From NCBI RefSeq assembly GCF_042466115.1, contig NZ_JAXHBQ010000001.1, positions 248,001-312,000 of the forward strand: 64,000 bases of DNA, given 5' to 3'. Each line of letters begins with the position of its first letter. The stretch's first letter is position 1. The translations under genes were made by a program, and so were the position numbers. The notes beneath the pieces were generated by a model. It did not search any database. It worked only from the letters and a program-made list of their open reading frames with translations, and was not told the DNA's origin. Shown here one piece after another: positions 1-8,130 of this stretch. Origin of the DNA: SW4 sp042466115. Its GTDB lineage: Bacteria; Pseudomonadota; Alphaproteobacteria; Rhodobacterales; Rhodobacteraceae.

Positions 1-116
1 AGAAAGGGATCATCGGCGTGATCGGCGTCAATGCTGACGTCCACCAGCACGGGGGCAGCGGGGGTGCCGATCAGGCGCATGAGGGTGGCGGGGGTAATTT
101 CGTTGAAGGCCGGCAT
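1..116 (-). CDS. rhodanese / ChrB-like protein, N-terminal fragment (partial)
   Basis: The reverse strand starts with ATG at 116, preceded by an AAGGA ribosome-binding site, and runs off the left edge after 38 codons. The visible peptide begins MPAFNEITPATLMRLIGTP and continues into a V-L-V-D-V-S beta strand. This resembles the N-terminus of rhodanese-fold proteins annotated as sulfurtransferase or chromate-resistance ChrB-domain proteins, where an 'LIG-x-P-x-A-P-V-L-I-D-V-R' stretch is common. The catalytic cysteine region and any ChrB domain lie outside the window, so the function cannot be settled here. Confidence 0.5.
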   Translation of the reverse strand, partial: MPAFNEITPATLMRLIGTPAAPVLVDVSIDADHADDPF

Positions 117-221
117 GGCGCATCCTTTCTGAAAGGGTCAGTGGATGCATCGCTTGGGCCAAAGCCTTACGGGGCGGACGCGGACCCCATGGATCATGGG
201 TAAGCGCCGCCAGCGGGTGCG

Positions 222-881
222 TCAACCCAGCACGCGGCTGACCTCGCGCAGGATCTTGGCACGGATCGCGCGGGGATAATCGCGGTGGGTCAGCGCGGTT
301 ATGACAAACCCGTTGCGGGTAATCACCGCCCGCTGGAAAAAGCCGGTGATGGCCAGGCCCATGCCTTCGATGGCGATGCCGTTGATGGTGACACCTGCGC
401 GTTCCGCCGCGATACGCGCGGCGCGCACATCCGTGCCCGCGTTTGGCGTGCCGTCACCGGAAATGTCAATCACGCGGCGCAGGCAATCGGGCGCATCAGC
501 AAACTGGCGCAAGGAAAACAGCACCGCGTCACCAATCGCCGTATCCGATTGCACAAAGGCGCGCGGCATCGTGCGGGCGCGCACCGACAGGCCCACCACA
601 TCGGCTTCGGCGCGGATTTGGGTCCAGGGAATCGACACCTCCTGGCGGCCCACACCCGACCACTGGATCACCATGATCGCGACTTGCCCGCGGATCAGTT
701 CATCCATGATTTCAGGGTCGATCAGTGCGTCCGCCATGCCATCGGTTTGCAGGCGGTACTCAGCCACATCAATGGAATTGGACACATCAATCGTCAGGAT
801 CAGCGCCGTGTCACAGGCCTGCGCCACCGGTGCTGCAAGCCCCAGAGCAAGTGTCACGATATGGCGCAATCCGATCCCCAT
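222..881 (-). CDS. DUF1194 exported vWA-like protein
   Basis: This is a 219-residue exported protein of the DUF1194 family, common in Rhodobacterales and of unknown function. I chose ATG 881 because it opens a clear Sec signal peptide (residues 1-22, ending A-Q-A before Cys23); a longer upstream extension would spoil it and run into the preceding gene. After the signal comes a von Willebrand A-like fold with the MIDAS-type D-V-S-N-S at about residues 32-36 and a later D-I-S-G-D-G strand. It probably acts in the periplasm in metal-dependent binding. It lies directly downstream of the truncated TauE remnant on the same strand. Confidence 0.8.
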   Translation of the reverse strand: MGIGLRHIVTLALGLAAPVAQACDTALILTIDVSNSIDVAEYRLQTDGMADALIDPEIMDELIRGQVAIMVIQWSGVGRQEVSIPWTQIRAEADVVGLSVRARTMPRAFVQSDTAIGDAVLFSLRQFADAPDCLRRVIDISGDGTPNAGTDVRAARIAAERAGVTINGIAIEGMGLAITGFFQRAVITRNGFVITALTHRDYPRAIRAKILREVSRVLG

Positions 882-894
882 CGCGCCAAGTCTA

Positions 895-1188
895 TTACAG
901 CAACCGCCAAAAGAATACCGCGCACATCGTGAAACCAACCGCGGCGATCAGCGTGATCACCGTCAGGCGGATCATCTGCTTGCGATCAAACTTGGCCAGT
1001 TCGCCGCGAAACCCAAGTGCGCCGCCCAGATAGCCCGGAAAGACTGCGACCGCGCTGGTGGCATTCGCCATCACGGGCGGCACGCCGATGAAAACCAGCG
1101 CCGGAAAGGTCAGGAATGTGCCGCCGCCGGCGATGGTGTTCAACACCCCCGCACCAAAGGCCGCCACAAGGATCAGCGCAATATCCAT
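895..1188 (-). pseudogene. TauE/SafE-type membrane permease, 3'-truncated remnant
   Basis: The 97-residue product carries the N-terminal signature of TauE/SafE (sulfite/organosulfonate exporter) permeases: the G-x-L-N-T-I-A-G-G-G-T-F loop at about residues 15-25, then G-V-P-P-x-x-A-N-A-T and a third membrane segment. Family members are about 250 residues with seven or eight segments; this one stops right after the third, at F-F-W-R-L-L. The next reading frame is DUF1194, so the 3' two thirds are missing rather than merely frameshifted. The start is ATG 1188 (GTG 1191 also possible) with an AAAGG site upstream. It is probably non-functional. Confidence 0.6.
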
Positions 1189-1368
1189 CACTGTTTGCCT
1201 TTCAAGGGACTCGTTTCGCCTGTTTTGCGATATTCGCGCCCGACCTGCCAGCCACCTGTGACAAATGCCCCCTCATTAAGACTTTTGTGCAAATCGCGAC
1301 GAAATTGATGTTCGCGAAAGGATTCCCCCGTTATGCAGGCAGCACCAAGACCAAGAACAAGCAGGCAC

Positions 1369-2394
1369 ATGTCAGATCATATCAACGCGCAGCATGAACC
1401 GGTGGCGCGGGCACCTATTGAGTGGGTCAAGACCCTTGCGAAATACCGCGAACCGCGCGTCGGGCGCAGCTGGTTTGAACTGGCAATCACCGCAGGGCCG
1501 TTTGTCGGTCTGTGGGCGCTGGCATGGTGGAGCCTGACTTACAGCTACTGGCTGGCCCTTGCGATCGCCGTATTCAATGGCGCGTTCCTGTTGCGCCTGT
1601 TCGTGATCCAGCATGATTGCGGGCATGGATCGTTTTTCAACAACCGTGCGCTGAGCGATTGGCTGGGTCGCGCCCTTGGGGTGGTGACACTGACACCCTA
1701 TGACGTGTGGCGGCGCACCCATTCCATTCACCACGGCGCACACGGCAATCTGGCGCGGCGCGGGATTGGTGATGTCTATACTATGACGGTCGCGGAATAT
1801 AACGCGATGGGTTGGCTGCGCCGTTTGCAATACCGTGCCTATCGCCACCCGATTGTGTTGTTCGGGCTTGCACCCGGCTATCTGTTCTTTTTGCAGAACC
1901 GCCTGCCGCTGGGGCTGATGAACGGGGTGAAATACTGGATCAGCGCGATGGGGACGAATGTCGCGCTGGTGGTTGGGCTGTCGGTGATCTGTTACTTTGG
2001 CGGGGTCATGCCGATCCTGCTGGTGTTCCTGCCGACCACGCTTTTGGCGGCAACGGCTGGCGTGTGGCTGTTCTATGTCCAGCACCAGTTCGAGGGGGCC
2101 AGCTGGGATCACGATGCCGACTGGCAGATGCATGACGCCGCCCTGCACGGCAGTTCGCACTATGTCTTGCCAACACCCCTGCAATGGCTCAGCGCCAATA
2201 TCGGCATCCACCACGTGCACCACCTTTACAGCCGTATCCCGTTTTACCGCCTGCCCGAAGTGCTGCGCGATCATGGCGAACTTGCCACCGGCAACCGGAT
2301 GACGATCCGGCAAAGCATCGGGTCCGCGCGCCTGAAACTGTGGGACGAAAAGACCCGCCAGTTGTTATCGTTCGCACAGGCGCGCGGTCGCTAG
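1369..2394 (+). CDS. membrane fatty acid desaturase
   Basis: This is a 341-residue integral-membrane di-iron acyl desaturase that introduces a double bond into fatty acyl chains of membrane lipids. All three histidine boxes are present: HDCGH at residues 82-86, HSIHH at about 118-122 and HHVHH at about 281-285, separated by hydrophobic pairs of membrane helices. The overall layout matches the delta-12/DesA-like branch. An in-frame ATG at 1333 with an AAAGGA site would add 12 basic residues; I preferred 1369 because the protein then starts like its relatives. It is transcribed divergently from the TauE remnant and has no obvious operon partner. Confidence 0.88.
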   Translation: MSDHINAQHEPVARAPIEWVKTLAKYREPRVGRSWFELAITAGPFVGLWALAWWSLTYSYWLALAIAVFNGAFLLRLFVIQHDCGHGSFFNNRALSDWLGRALGVVTLTPYDVWRRTHSIHHGAHGNLARRGIGDVYTMTVAEYNAMGWLRRLQYRAYRHPIVLFGLAPGYLFFLQNRLPLGLMNGVKYWISAMGTNVALVVGLSVICYFGGVMPILLVFLPTTLLAATAGVWLFYVQHQFEGASWDHDADWQMHDAALHGSSHYVLPTPLQWLSANIGIHHVHHLYSRIPFYRLPEVLRDHGELATGNRMTIRQSIGSARLKLWDEKTRQLLSFAQARGR

Positions 2395-2514
2395 GGTCGC
2401 AGCGCTATCAAAAGGGGGCGAGAGTGGCAAACGCAATCGCCGGGGTGCCTGCCTTTTCTGGATAACAAATCAACAGATGCGGGCCGGCGCGCAGCCTTGT
2501 TCCACTTGCGCCCC

Positions 2515-2655
2515 GGCGCGCATGCGCCAAGCCCGACCTCCCCCACGGGAGGGCTTTCATCAACGGCTGTTGTGTGTGTAAGCTGGGTTGGTTTGTGCAA
2601 CACCCGTTCCGTTCGGTTTCACGCCTCCCGAGGTCGGGCTTGGCGCATGCGCGCC
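2515..2655. repeat. 141-bp element with 26-bp perfect inverted repeats
   Basis: Positions 2515-2540 and 2630-2655 are exact reverse complements over 26 bases, starting GGCGCGCATGCGCC and separated by 89 bp. Inside them lies a second short complementarity (CGGGAGG near 2546-2552 against CCTCCCG at 2624-2630). No open reading frame with coding character lies between the arms and I see no clear target-site duplication. It could be a MITE-like element, a large structured transcript end, or a chromosomal repeat family. Confidence 0.75.
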
Positions 2656-2672
2656 TGCATACGCGGCGGGTT

Positions 2673-2785
2673 GGGATTGCAGGGCAATCTCGCTTCCCTG
2701 ACAGAACAATTGGCGCAGCCAAATGTGGAGTCAGTCGTCAACAGGCGCGGCGGGTCCGATTGTAGTGAAGTAAAGTGCAGGCTTC
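2673..2785. repeat. tandem duplication, copy A (113 bp)
   Basis: This copy runs from GGGATTGCAGGGCAATCTCG to GTGCAGGCTTC and is repeated almost exactly at 2789-2902. The differences are a few substitutions (for example GTCGTCAACAGG versus GTCCTCCACAGG) and one single-base indel. It is intergenic, with no coding potential on either strand. Confidence 0.9.
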
Positions 2786-2788
2786 CGC

Positions 2789-2902
2789 GGGATTGCAGGG
2801 CAATCTCGTTCCCCTGACAGAACAATTGGCGCAGCCAAATGTGGAGTCAGTCCTCCACAGGCGCGGCGGGTCCCGATTGTAGTGAAGTAAAGTGCAGGCT
2901 TC
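2789..2902. repeat. tandem duplication, copy B, overlapping the tmRNA 3' end
   Basis: This is the second copy of the 113-bp unit, offset by 116 bp. Its right end (GCAGGCTTC, 2894-2902) is the distal strand of the last hairpin of the ssrA transcript on the reverse strand, so the unit contains the 3' end of tmRNA plus about 100 bp of its downstream flank. The copy at 2673-2785 therefore carries a duplicate of the tmRNA tail. Confidence 0.88.
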
Positions 2903-3275
2903 TGTTGCCAGGTGCCTGCGAACCCCGCCTTACGCTGCTAGGCGCAAGGGCTTAATTTTCGACGTTTCGCACAGCTTACGCTGCGAGAGCCATCGGAGCT
3001 TTGTTGTCATTTGCAACTAGCTTTGATGTACCGATAACGGTGGTAACTCACCGAAACAAAGCAAACACCTTTAGACGTTTGTCGATCCTATTTCGCCCCC
3101 AAAGTCCCCAAATGAAGGATGATGGTGGAGGCGCAGGGTACCGCCCCCTGGTCCAATCCGGTTATTACGTGCGCGTTTATGTTCATAGTCCCGAAGGACA
3201 CCCCCAAGGTAAGCGCGCGTGGGCGCAATTTCAATGGGTTTCGCACCACCTTACCGCATATGGGGTATGATCGCT
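2890..3275 (-). ncRNA. ssrA: tmRNA, circularly permuted two-piece type
   Basis: On the reverse strand the gene has the alphaproteobacterial permuted order: the acceptor segment first, then a short linker, then the 5' end with the tag-coding segment. The acceptor 3' end is GCGCCTCCACCA, with CCA at 3125-3123. The new coding-piece 5' end, GGGGGCGAAATAGGATCGAC, begins at 3100. G1-G7 pairs with the acceptor strand over seven base pairs (one G-U), which fixes both ends. The tag ANDNKAPMALAA is encoded at 3014-2976. A hairpin at 2919-2894 (GCAGGC/GCCTGC) probably closes the transcript. Outer ends are estimates. It rescues stalled ribosomes with SmpB and marks products for proteolysis. Confidence 0.93.
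2976..3014 (-). other. tmRNA proteolysis tag reading frame (ANDNKAPMALAA, TAA)
   Basis: The resume codon is GCA at 3014-3012, followed by AAT GAC AAC AAA GCT CCG ATG GCT and then CTC GCA GCG TAA on the reverse strand. The A-N-D-N start and the A-L-A-A end are the usual alphaproteobacterial tag features recognised by ClpXP and ClpAP. Confidence 0.95.
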
Positions 3276-3337
3276 GCAGCGCCCGCGCCATAGTGTGACG
3301 CAGTGCATTTCGCTAAAACCATTGATCGGAGTCTGTG

Positions 3338-4375
3338 ATGTTGAACCCAAAACCTTTTGTTGCCGCCTTGTTCATGACCGTGCTTGGCGCGCCGGCCGCC
3401 TTTGCCGAGGCCCATAGCGTCACGGCTGATGACATCGCCAATGCGGGTGCGTGCCCCACGTCGGCGGACGGGCGGGAACGGCTGGTTTGCGCATGTCCGA
3501 CGGGGGCGGGCGGTGGCTCGGTCTGGGGCAGTGGGCCTTACACGGGCGACAGCAACACCTGCACGGCGGCGCGCCACGCGGGCGCGATCGACGCGCAGGG
3601 CGGTGTGATTGTCGTGACACCTGCGGGGCGCAATGGCGAATATCCCGCGTCCACGGCCAACGGGATCACGACCCAAGGCTGGGGGTCGTGGGATCGCAGT
3701 TTCAACGTGGCGCGCGCCCAAGCCGCCGCCGAACCCGCAACAACCGCCGCTGCGGCGGATGCCATGCCAACCTTTTCGCAGGCCGAAATGGACAACGCGC
3801 CCGTTTGCACCAGCCTTGGGATTGACGCGCCCGACATGGCGCTGTGCCGCTGCCCCGAAGGCGGTGCTGCGAAATCTGTCTGGGGCAGCGGGCCTTATAC
3901 CGGTGACAGCGACATCTGCACCGCCGCGCGCCACGCAGGCGCGGTTGATACCGCAGGCGGCGCTGTGCTGGTGATCAAACGCGGCGGTCAGGACGCCTAT
4001 GAGGGCGGGTCGGCCAACGGGGTGACAACGCGCAACTGGGGCAGCTACGGGCGCAGCTTTGATGTGGTCATGGCCAGCAGCCCCGCCACGATCGCCGCCT
4101 GTTCGGTGATGCCTGCGGATGCGGATACGCTGGCCTGCACATGCCCGGCCGACGATGGCACCCGCCGTCCGGTCTATGGCAGCGGGCCTTACACCGCCGA
4201 TAGCGATATCTGTTCCGCCGGACGTCACGCGGGCGTGGTCCCACGCGAAGGCGGCACCGTGCATGTGATCCGCATTGACGGGCTGGAAAGCTACAGTGCG
4301 ACGGCCACCAATATGGTCGAAACCCGTGCCTGGGGCAGCTACCGTTCGTCGATCATCTTTGATCGCAACCAGTAA
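3338..4375 (+). CDS. exported protein with three tandem LCCL domains
   Basis: The 345-residue product has a Sec signal peptide (about residues 1-23, ending A-F-A) and then three LCCL domains at roughly 38-126, 150-245 and 255-343. Each repeats the same core: C-P..., a V-W-G-S-G-P-Y-T-x-D-S or V-Y-G-S-G-P-Y-T-A-D-S strand, a C-(T/S)-A-(A/G)-R-H-A-G helix, and a W-G-S/W-G-x-Y-x-x-S-F finish. Four conserved cysteines per domain suggest disulfides, so it should work in the periplasm or outside. LCCL domains bind lipids or glycans in eukaryotic proteins; the bacterial role is unknown. The start is ATG 3338 with CGGAG upstream. Confidence 0.85.
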   Translation: MLNPKPFVAALFMTVLGAPAAFAEAHSVTADDIANAGACPTSADGRERLVCACPTGAGGGSVWGSGPYTGDSNTCTAARHAGAIDAQGGVIVVTPAGRNGEYPASTANGITTQGWGSWDRSFNVARAQAAAEPATTAAAADAMPTFSQAEMDNAPVCTSLGIDAPDMALCRCPEGGAAKSVWGSGPYTGDSDICTAARHAGAVDTAGGAVLVIKRGGQDAYEGGSANGVTTRNWGSYGRSFDVVMASSPATIAACSVMPADADTLACTCPADDGTRRPVYGSGPYTADSDICSAGRHAGVVPREGGTVHVIRIDGLESYSATATNMVETRAWGSYRSSIIFDRNQ

Positions 4376-4487
4376 GCCCAACAGATTGGCGGCGATGCGC
4401 CAGACAGCCATCGCCGCCGGTATCAATGCGCCCTTGATTGACTTGCCCTTCGTGATCAACCACGCTGGGGCGGTTGGGGGCAGAACC

Positions 4488-5948
4488 ATGAAAAACGACG
4501 AAGAAACGCTTGATCCGGGCGATTGGTCGCTGTCACGTGACCTTGCGCACCAGATGGTTGATGACGCGGTGCAACATATCGCCGATGTGCGGGACCGGCC
4601 TGTCTGGACGGAAATGCCCGATGCGGTGCGCGCCCATTTCAAGACACCGGCCCCCGGTGCGCCGACACCGCTGGGCGACGTTTACGACGACCTGCGCAAG
4701 AACATGCTTCCCTATTCCATGGGCAATATCCATCCGCGCTTTTGGGGCTGGTATATGGGGTCGGGGAACTTCACCGGCGCGCTGGGCGATTTTCTGGCAG
4801 CGGTCGACGGGTCCAACCTGGGCGGCGGCAACACCGCTGCGGCGATGATCGACACTCAGGTGGTGGATTGGTTCAAGGAACTGATGGGCTTTCCTGCCAA
4901 TGCAAGCGGCACCTTGACCAGTGGCGGGTCCATGGCCAACCTTGTGGCCCACACGATCGTGCGCAACGCCAAGGCCGGCGTCGATGTGCGTGCCGAAGGG
5001 ATCGCGGCGATGCCGCAGCCATTGCGGTTTTATGCCTCGGATCAGGTGCACAGCTGCCATCAAAAGGCGCTGGAAACACTTGGCCTTGGGGCCAAGGCCC
5101 TGTGCGAAGTCGCAACCGACGATCATTTCCGGATGGATATCCCCGCGCTGGAACGTGCCATCGCCGCGGATCGCGCAGCAGGGATCAAACCCGCCTGTGT
5201 CATCGCCACGGCTGGCAGCACCAATACCGGCGCGCTGGACGATCTGCGTGCGATTGCCGCGATTTGCGCGCGCGAGGATATCTGGTTTCACGTGGATGGC
5301 TGTATCGGTGCCTTCGTGCGGATTGCGCCGAAGAACGCGGCGCTGGTGGACGGGATCGACCTTGCGGATTCCATCGCCCTTGATCCGCACAAATGGCTGC
5401 ACACCCCGTTCGAGGCGGGATGTGTCCTTGTGCGCGACGCGCAGCGCCACTTTGAAACATTTGAAATGCATGGCGAATACCTGCAACTGCAAACCCGTGG
5501 CCTGATCGCGGGCAAGTTCCTTGCTGATTATGGCTTTGAACTCAGCCGCGGGTTCAAGGCCTTGAAAATCTGGATGTCGCTCAAGGAAAATGGCTTTGAA
5601 AAGCTGGGGCGTTTGATTGACCAGAACATTGCCCAAGCGCAATATCTGGAAACGCTGGTCCGTGCCGACCCAAGGCTGGAACTGGTCGCACCTGTCGATC
5701 TGAATATCGTCTGTTTCCGGTTTGTGGACGGGATCACAGATGAAGCTGCCCTCAAGGCGCTGAACACCGAAATCATGTTGCAAGTGCAAGAGGCGGGGAT
5801 CGCCGTCCCGTCAGATACGACCGTATCGGGCAAACATTGCCTGCGCGTGGCGATCAACAATCACCGCACGCGCAACGACGATCTTGATCTCTTCCTGTCC
5901 GAGGTTCTGCGTATCGCAAACGGATTGGTGGACAGCTACCGCGGCTAG
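4488..5948 (+). CDS. PLP-dependent group II decarboxylase (aromatic-amino-acid type)
   Basis: This 486-residue enzyme belongs to the group II pyridoxal-phosphate decarboxylases (aromatic L-amino acid, tyrosine, aspartate and sulfinate substrates). The PLP lysine sits in the D-P-H-K-W-L-H motif at about residue 302, with the cofactor-ring histidine and aspartate in the H-V-D-G-C strand upstream. Length and motif order are complete. The sequence cannot tell which amino or sulfinic acid is used. ATG 4488 was chosen because the upstream in-frame stretch overlaps the LCCL gene and is arginine-rich non-family sequence. It ends in a four-base convergent overlap with the next reverse-strand gene. Confidence 0.85.
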   Translation: MKNDEETLDPGDWSLSRDLAHQMVDDAVQHIADVRDRPVWTEMPDAVRAHFKTPAPGAPTPLGDVYDDLRKNMLPYSMGNIHPRFWGWYMGSGNFTGALGDFLAAVDGSNLGGGNTAAAMIDTQVVDWFKELMGFPANASGTLTSGGSMANLVAHTIVRNAKAGVDVRAEGIAAMPQPLRFYASDQVHSCHQKALETLGLGAKALCEVATDDHFRMDIPALERAIAADRAAGIKPACVIATAGSTNTGALDDLRAIAAICAREDIWFHVDGCIGAFVRIAPKNAALVDGIDLADSIALDPHKWLHTPFEAGCVLVRDAQRHFETFEMHGEYLQLQTRGLIAGKFLADYGFELSRGFKALKIWMSLKENGFEKLGRLIDQNIAQAQYLETLVRADPRLELVAPVDLNIVCFRFVDGITDEAALKALNTEIMLQVQEAGIAVPSDTTVSGKHCLRVAINNHRTRNDDLDLFLSEVLRIANGLVDSYRG

Positions 5949-6295
5949 ATGTTCGCAACGATCAGCCAAAGGGCCATTGCCGCCTCGACACCCAGATAAA
6001 GCAGCGCCTTGTTGCGCGGTGGATTGTCCAGCACCAGCGCGGTCGCGCGGCCCACCGATGCTCCCGCATAGGCCACGCCCATCATCAGATAGGCCATGGG
6101 TTCGCCGATGATCAGACAGCCAACCCCAAGACCCACAAACAGACAGCCCACGGATGCGCGCACTTCGCTGACGCCCATTTCGCTGTCGCCCTGGCGCAGG
6201 TCCAGCGCCGACATGGTGTAACGGGGGGCCAGCCAGCCGAACGCACCAAACGCGATGCTGGCAAGCGCCATGAGGATGTTGATGATATCGACCAT
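5945..6295 (-). CDS. small four-segment membrane protein
   Basis: The 116-residue product has four predicted membrane segments with short loops and a conserved-looking R-A-S-V-G-x-L-F turn. This is similar in style to DUF4345-type small membrane proteins, though I cannot confirm the family. It is convergent with the decarboxylase, with their last codons overlapping. The function is unknown. Confidence 0.7.
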   Translation of the reverse strand: MVDIINILMALASIAFGAFGWLAPRYTMSALDLRQGDSEMGVSEVRASVGCLFVGLGVGCLIIGEPMAYLMMGVAYAGASVGRATALVLDNPPRNKALLYLGVEAAMALWLIVANI

Positions 6296-6409
6296 GATCT
6301 GTCCTTTTGCTGTGCCTTAACATGGCCCAGCCACATGCTGGGTCAAGCCGTGCTTGCCGCATTGGGGTGTCTGCGCTAACGCTGGGGTGTTCGCTGTTGC
6401 GGGGTGCAG

Positions 6410-7201
6410 ATGCCAAACGGTTTTTCGATTTTCACGGGCGCGATTGGTGCCTTGCTGCGGCATCCCCACGTCGTTTTGCAGATCACGCTGGTGCTGTTCC
6501 TGATCAACCTTGCGATCGAGGCATGGGATCTGCGCAACTACATCACCTATGCACCAACGGGGTTCAGCACGGTTCTGCTGACCCTCGCCAACTGGGCCTT
6601 GGTGTCGATTGTCGCCGTAAGCTGGCACCGCTTTGTGCTGCGCGATGAACACCCGCACGGCCTGTTCCCACACGGGCGGGCGGGGCTGTGGTTTCGCTAT
6701 TTCATTTCGTGGTTTGTCTTGGGAATCGTTGCTGGGCTGATTACCGTGGCCGTTGGTTTTGTGTTCTTCATGCTGTTCAACCTTTTGGCGCCGTTCGCGC
6801 AATCAGCCACTGGCCTGTGGTTTCAACTGCTTGAAGGCGGATCGGGCCAAGGATACGGGTTTATCGCACTGGCCGCCTGCGTGTTGGGCTGGGTGTTCCT
6901 TTATGCGCTGTTCCGGCTGGGCATGGGCCTGCCACATCTGGCCGCATATGGCGACAACCTTGCGATGGGCGCATCGCTGGCACGCACGCGGCCCCTGCGC
7001 GGGGCCATTGCCGTGACGGCGGCGCTGGCGTCACTGGGGCAGGCTGGATTGCTTAGTGCCATGATGCTGCCCTATGCCTTTGTCACGCCAAGCGCGCAGG
7101 ACCTGTATCTGGCGCTGGTCTTTCAGGTCGCGCTTTATGTGATCATGGTCCTGTGCGGCGCAGCGCTTCTGACGCGGATTTATCAGGCGAGCGAACCCTG
7201 A
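6410..7201 (+). CDS. polytopic membrane protein of unknown function
   Basis: The 263-residue protein has about six membrane segments and an arginine/histidine-rich loop near residues 80-100 (W-H-R-F-V-L-R-D-E-H-P-H-G). The layout resembles proteins annotated only as hypothetical or YIP1-like membrane proteins in Rhodobacterales. ATG 6410 is used; GTG 6404 would add two residues. No operon partner is visible: the next gene is convergent after 199 bp. I do not recognise a specific family. Confidence 0.7.
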   Translation: MPNGFSIFTGAIGALLRHPHVVLQITLVLFLINLAIEAWDLRNYITYAPTGFSTVLLTLANWALVSIVAVSWHRFVLRDEHPHGLFPHGRAGLWFRYFISWFVLGIVAGLITVAVGFVFFMLFNLLAPFAQSATGLWFQLLEGGSGQGYGFIALAACVLGWVFLYALFRLGMGLPHLAAYGDNLAMGASLARTRPLRGAIAVTAALASLGQAGLLSAMMLPYAFVTPSAQDLYLALVFQVALYVIMVLCGAALLTRIYQASEP

Positions 7202-7400
7202 CGACACCGACCAACGCGCGCCGTGCATCGTCAGGCCGCGGGGTGGCGATCCAACAATGATGCATGGCACTTTATGGTAGCCAAGCACGTCCACCCTTTT
7301 AGATTTGCGCCTGAATCAGCCACATCGCCAGTCCGGCGGGGCGGCCTGACGCCGCACGGCGGCCTGCGGCCTTGATTGCTGTCTGCGGCGGCCTGCCCGA

Positions 7401-8129
7401 TCAGCGCGCCGCCCGCTGCGCCATGACTACTTCGGCCAGTTCCATCGTATAGCGGGCGAGGGCGGCCAGATGGTCGTCACAGGCCCCGCCATCGCGCGCT
7501 TCCAATGCGTCGGCAATCGCGTGGTGCAGCGCGACGATCCGTTCGCGATCACGCGCGGTAAAGGTGATCATGTTCATCAGCGGCTGCATGGCTTCGACGG
7601 CGCCAGCCAGTTGATAGGACAGCACAGGATTGCCCGCACCGTCCACCAGCGCACGGTGAAAGGCGACGTCAGAGGCGCAAAACGCTTCGTCCGTGAGGCC
7701 CGGTTGGGACTGGCGAAAACACTCGGCGCGCATGGTGGCCAGATGATCAGGCGTGCGGCGCTGGGCCGACAGCGGCGCACAGGCGCGTTCCAGCGCATAG
7801 CGGGCTTCACAGGCGGTGGTGAAACTGACGTCATTCATGCTCAGTAGCAGGGTCGAAGTGGTGATTTGCTGCGCGTAGGCATCCTCGAACCGCAAACGGT
7901 TCACAAACGCGCCCCCTGTGGCGCCGCGCTGTGTGCGGATCAGGCTTTGCGCCGCCAGCCGTTTCAGCGCCTCGCGCACGGTGGGGCGGGACACGGCGAA
8001 TTGTTCGGCCAGTTCCGCCTCGCTGGGCAGGCGTTCATCCACCGGCATTGCGCCGGAAATAATGGCATCGCGGATCGCCTTGGCGATCTGGGCGGACAGG
8101 TCGGCGGGATTGTTGGGATCAATTTTCAT
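7401..8129 (-). CDS. GntR-family (FadR/FCD) transcriptional regulator
   Basis: The 242-residue regulator has an N-terminal winged helix with the GntR signature L-P-S-E-A-E-L-A-E-Q-F and V-S-R-P-T-V-R-E-A-L at about residues 34-60. An all-helical FCD effector domain follows (residues 90-235) with the metal/ligand-binding histidine pattern D-V-A-F-H-R-A and A-L-H-H-A-I-A-D-A-L. Its start codon abuts a double operator-like site, and it faces the dmdA-containing operon. In other roseobacters a GntR regulator lies beside dmdA-acuI, so control of DMSP catabolism, with autorepression, is the natural inference. Confidence 0.88.
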   Translation of the reverse strand: MKIDPNNPADLSAQIAKAIRDAIISGAMPVDERLPSEAELAEQFAVSRPTVREALKRLAAQSLIRTQRGATGGAFVNRLRFEDAYAQQITTSTLLLSMNDVSFTTACEARYALERACAPLSAQRRTPDHLATMRAECFRQSQPGLTDEAFCASDVAFHRALVDGAGNPVLSYQLAGAVEAMQPLMNMITFTARDRERIVALHHAIADALEARDGGACDDHLAALARYTMELAEVVMAQRAAR

Positions 8130-8130
8130 T

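Noticed and set aside
2497..2817. 106-codon open frame over the repeat region
   Set aside because: It spans the inverted-repeat element and the tandem duplication and has no coding composition.
2673..2902. CRISPR array or attachment-site pair
   Set aside because: Only two copies of a long unit exist without regular spacers, and 113 bp of identity is far longer than a typical att core. A tandem duplication is the simpler reading.
3001..3270. 89-codon open frame on the plus strand
   Set aside because: It lies inside ssrA on the opposite strand; the tmRNA structure and tag fully explain this sequence.
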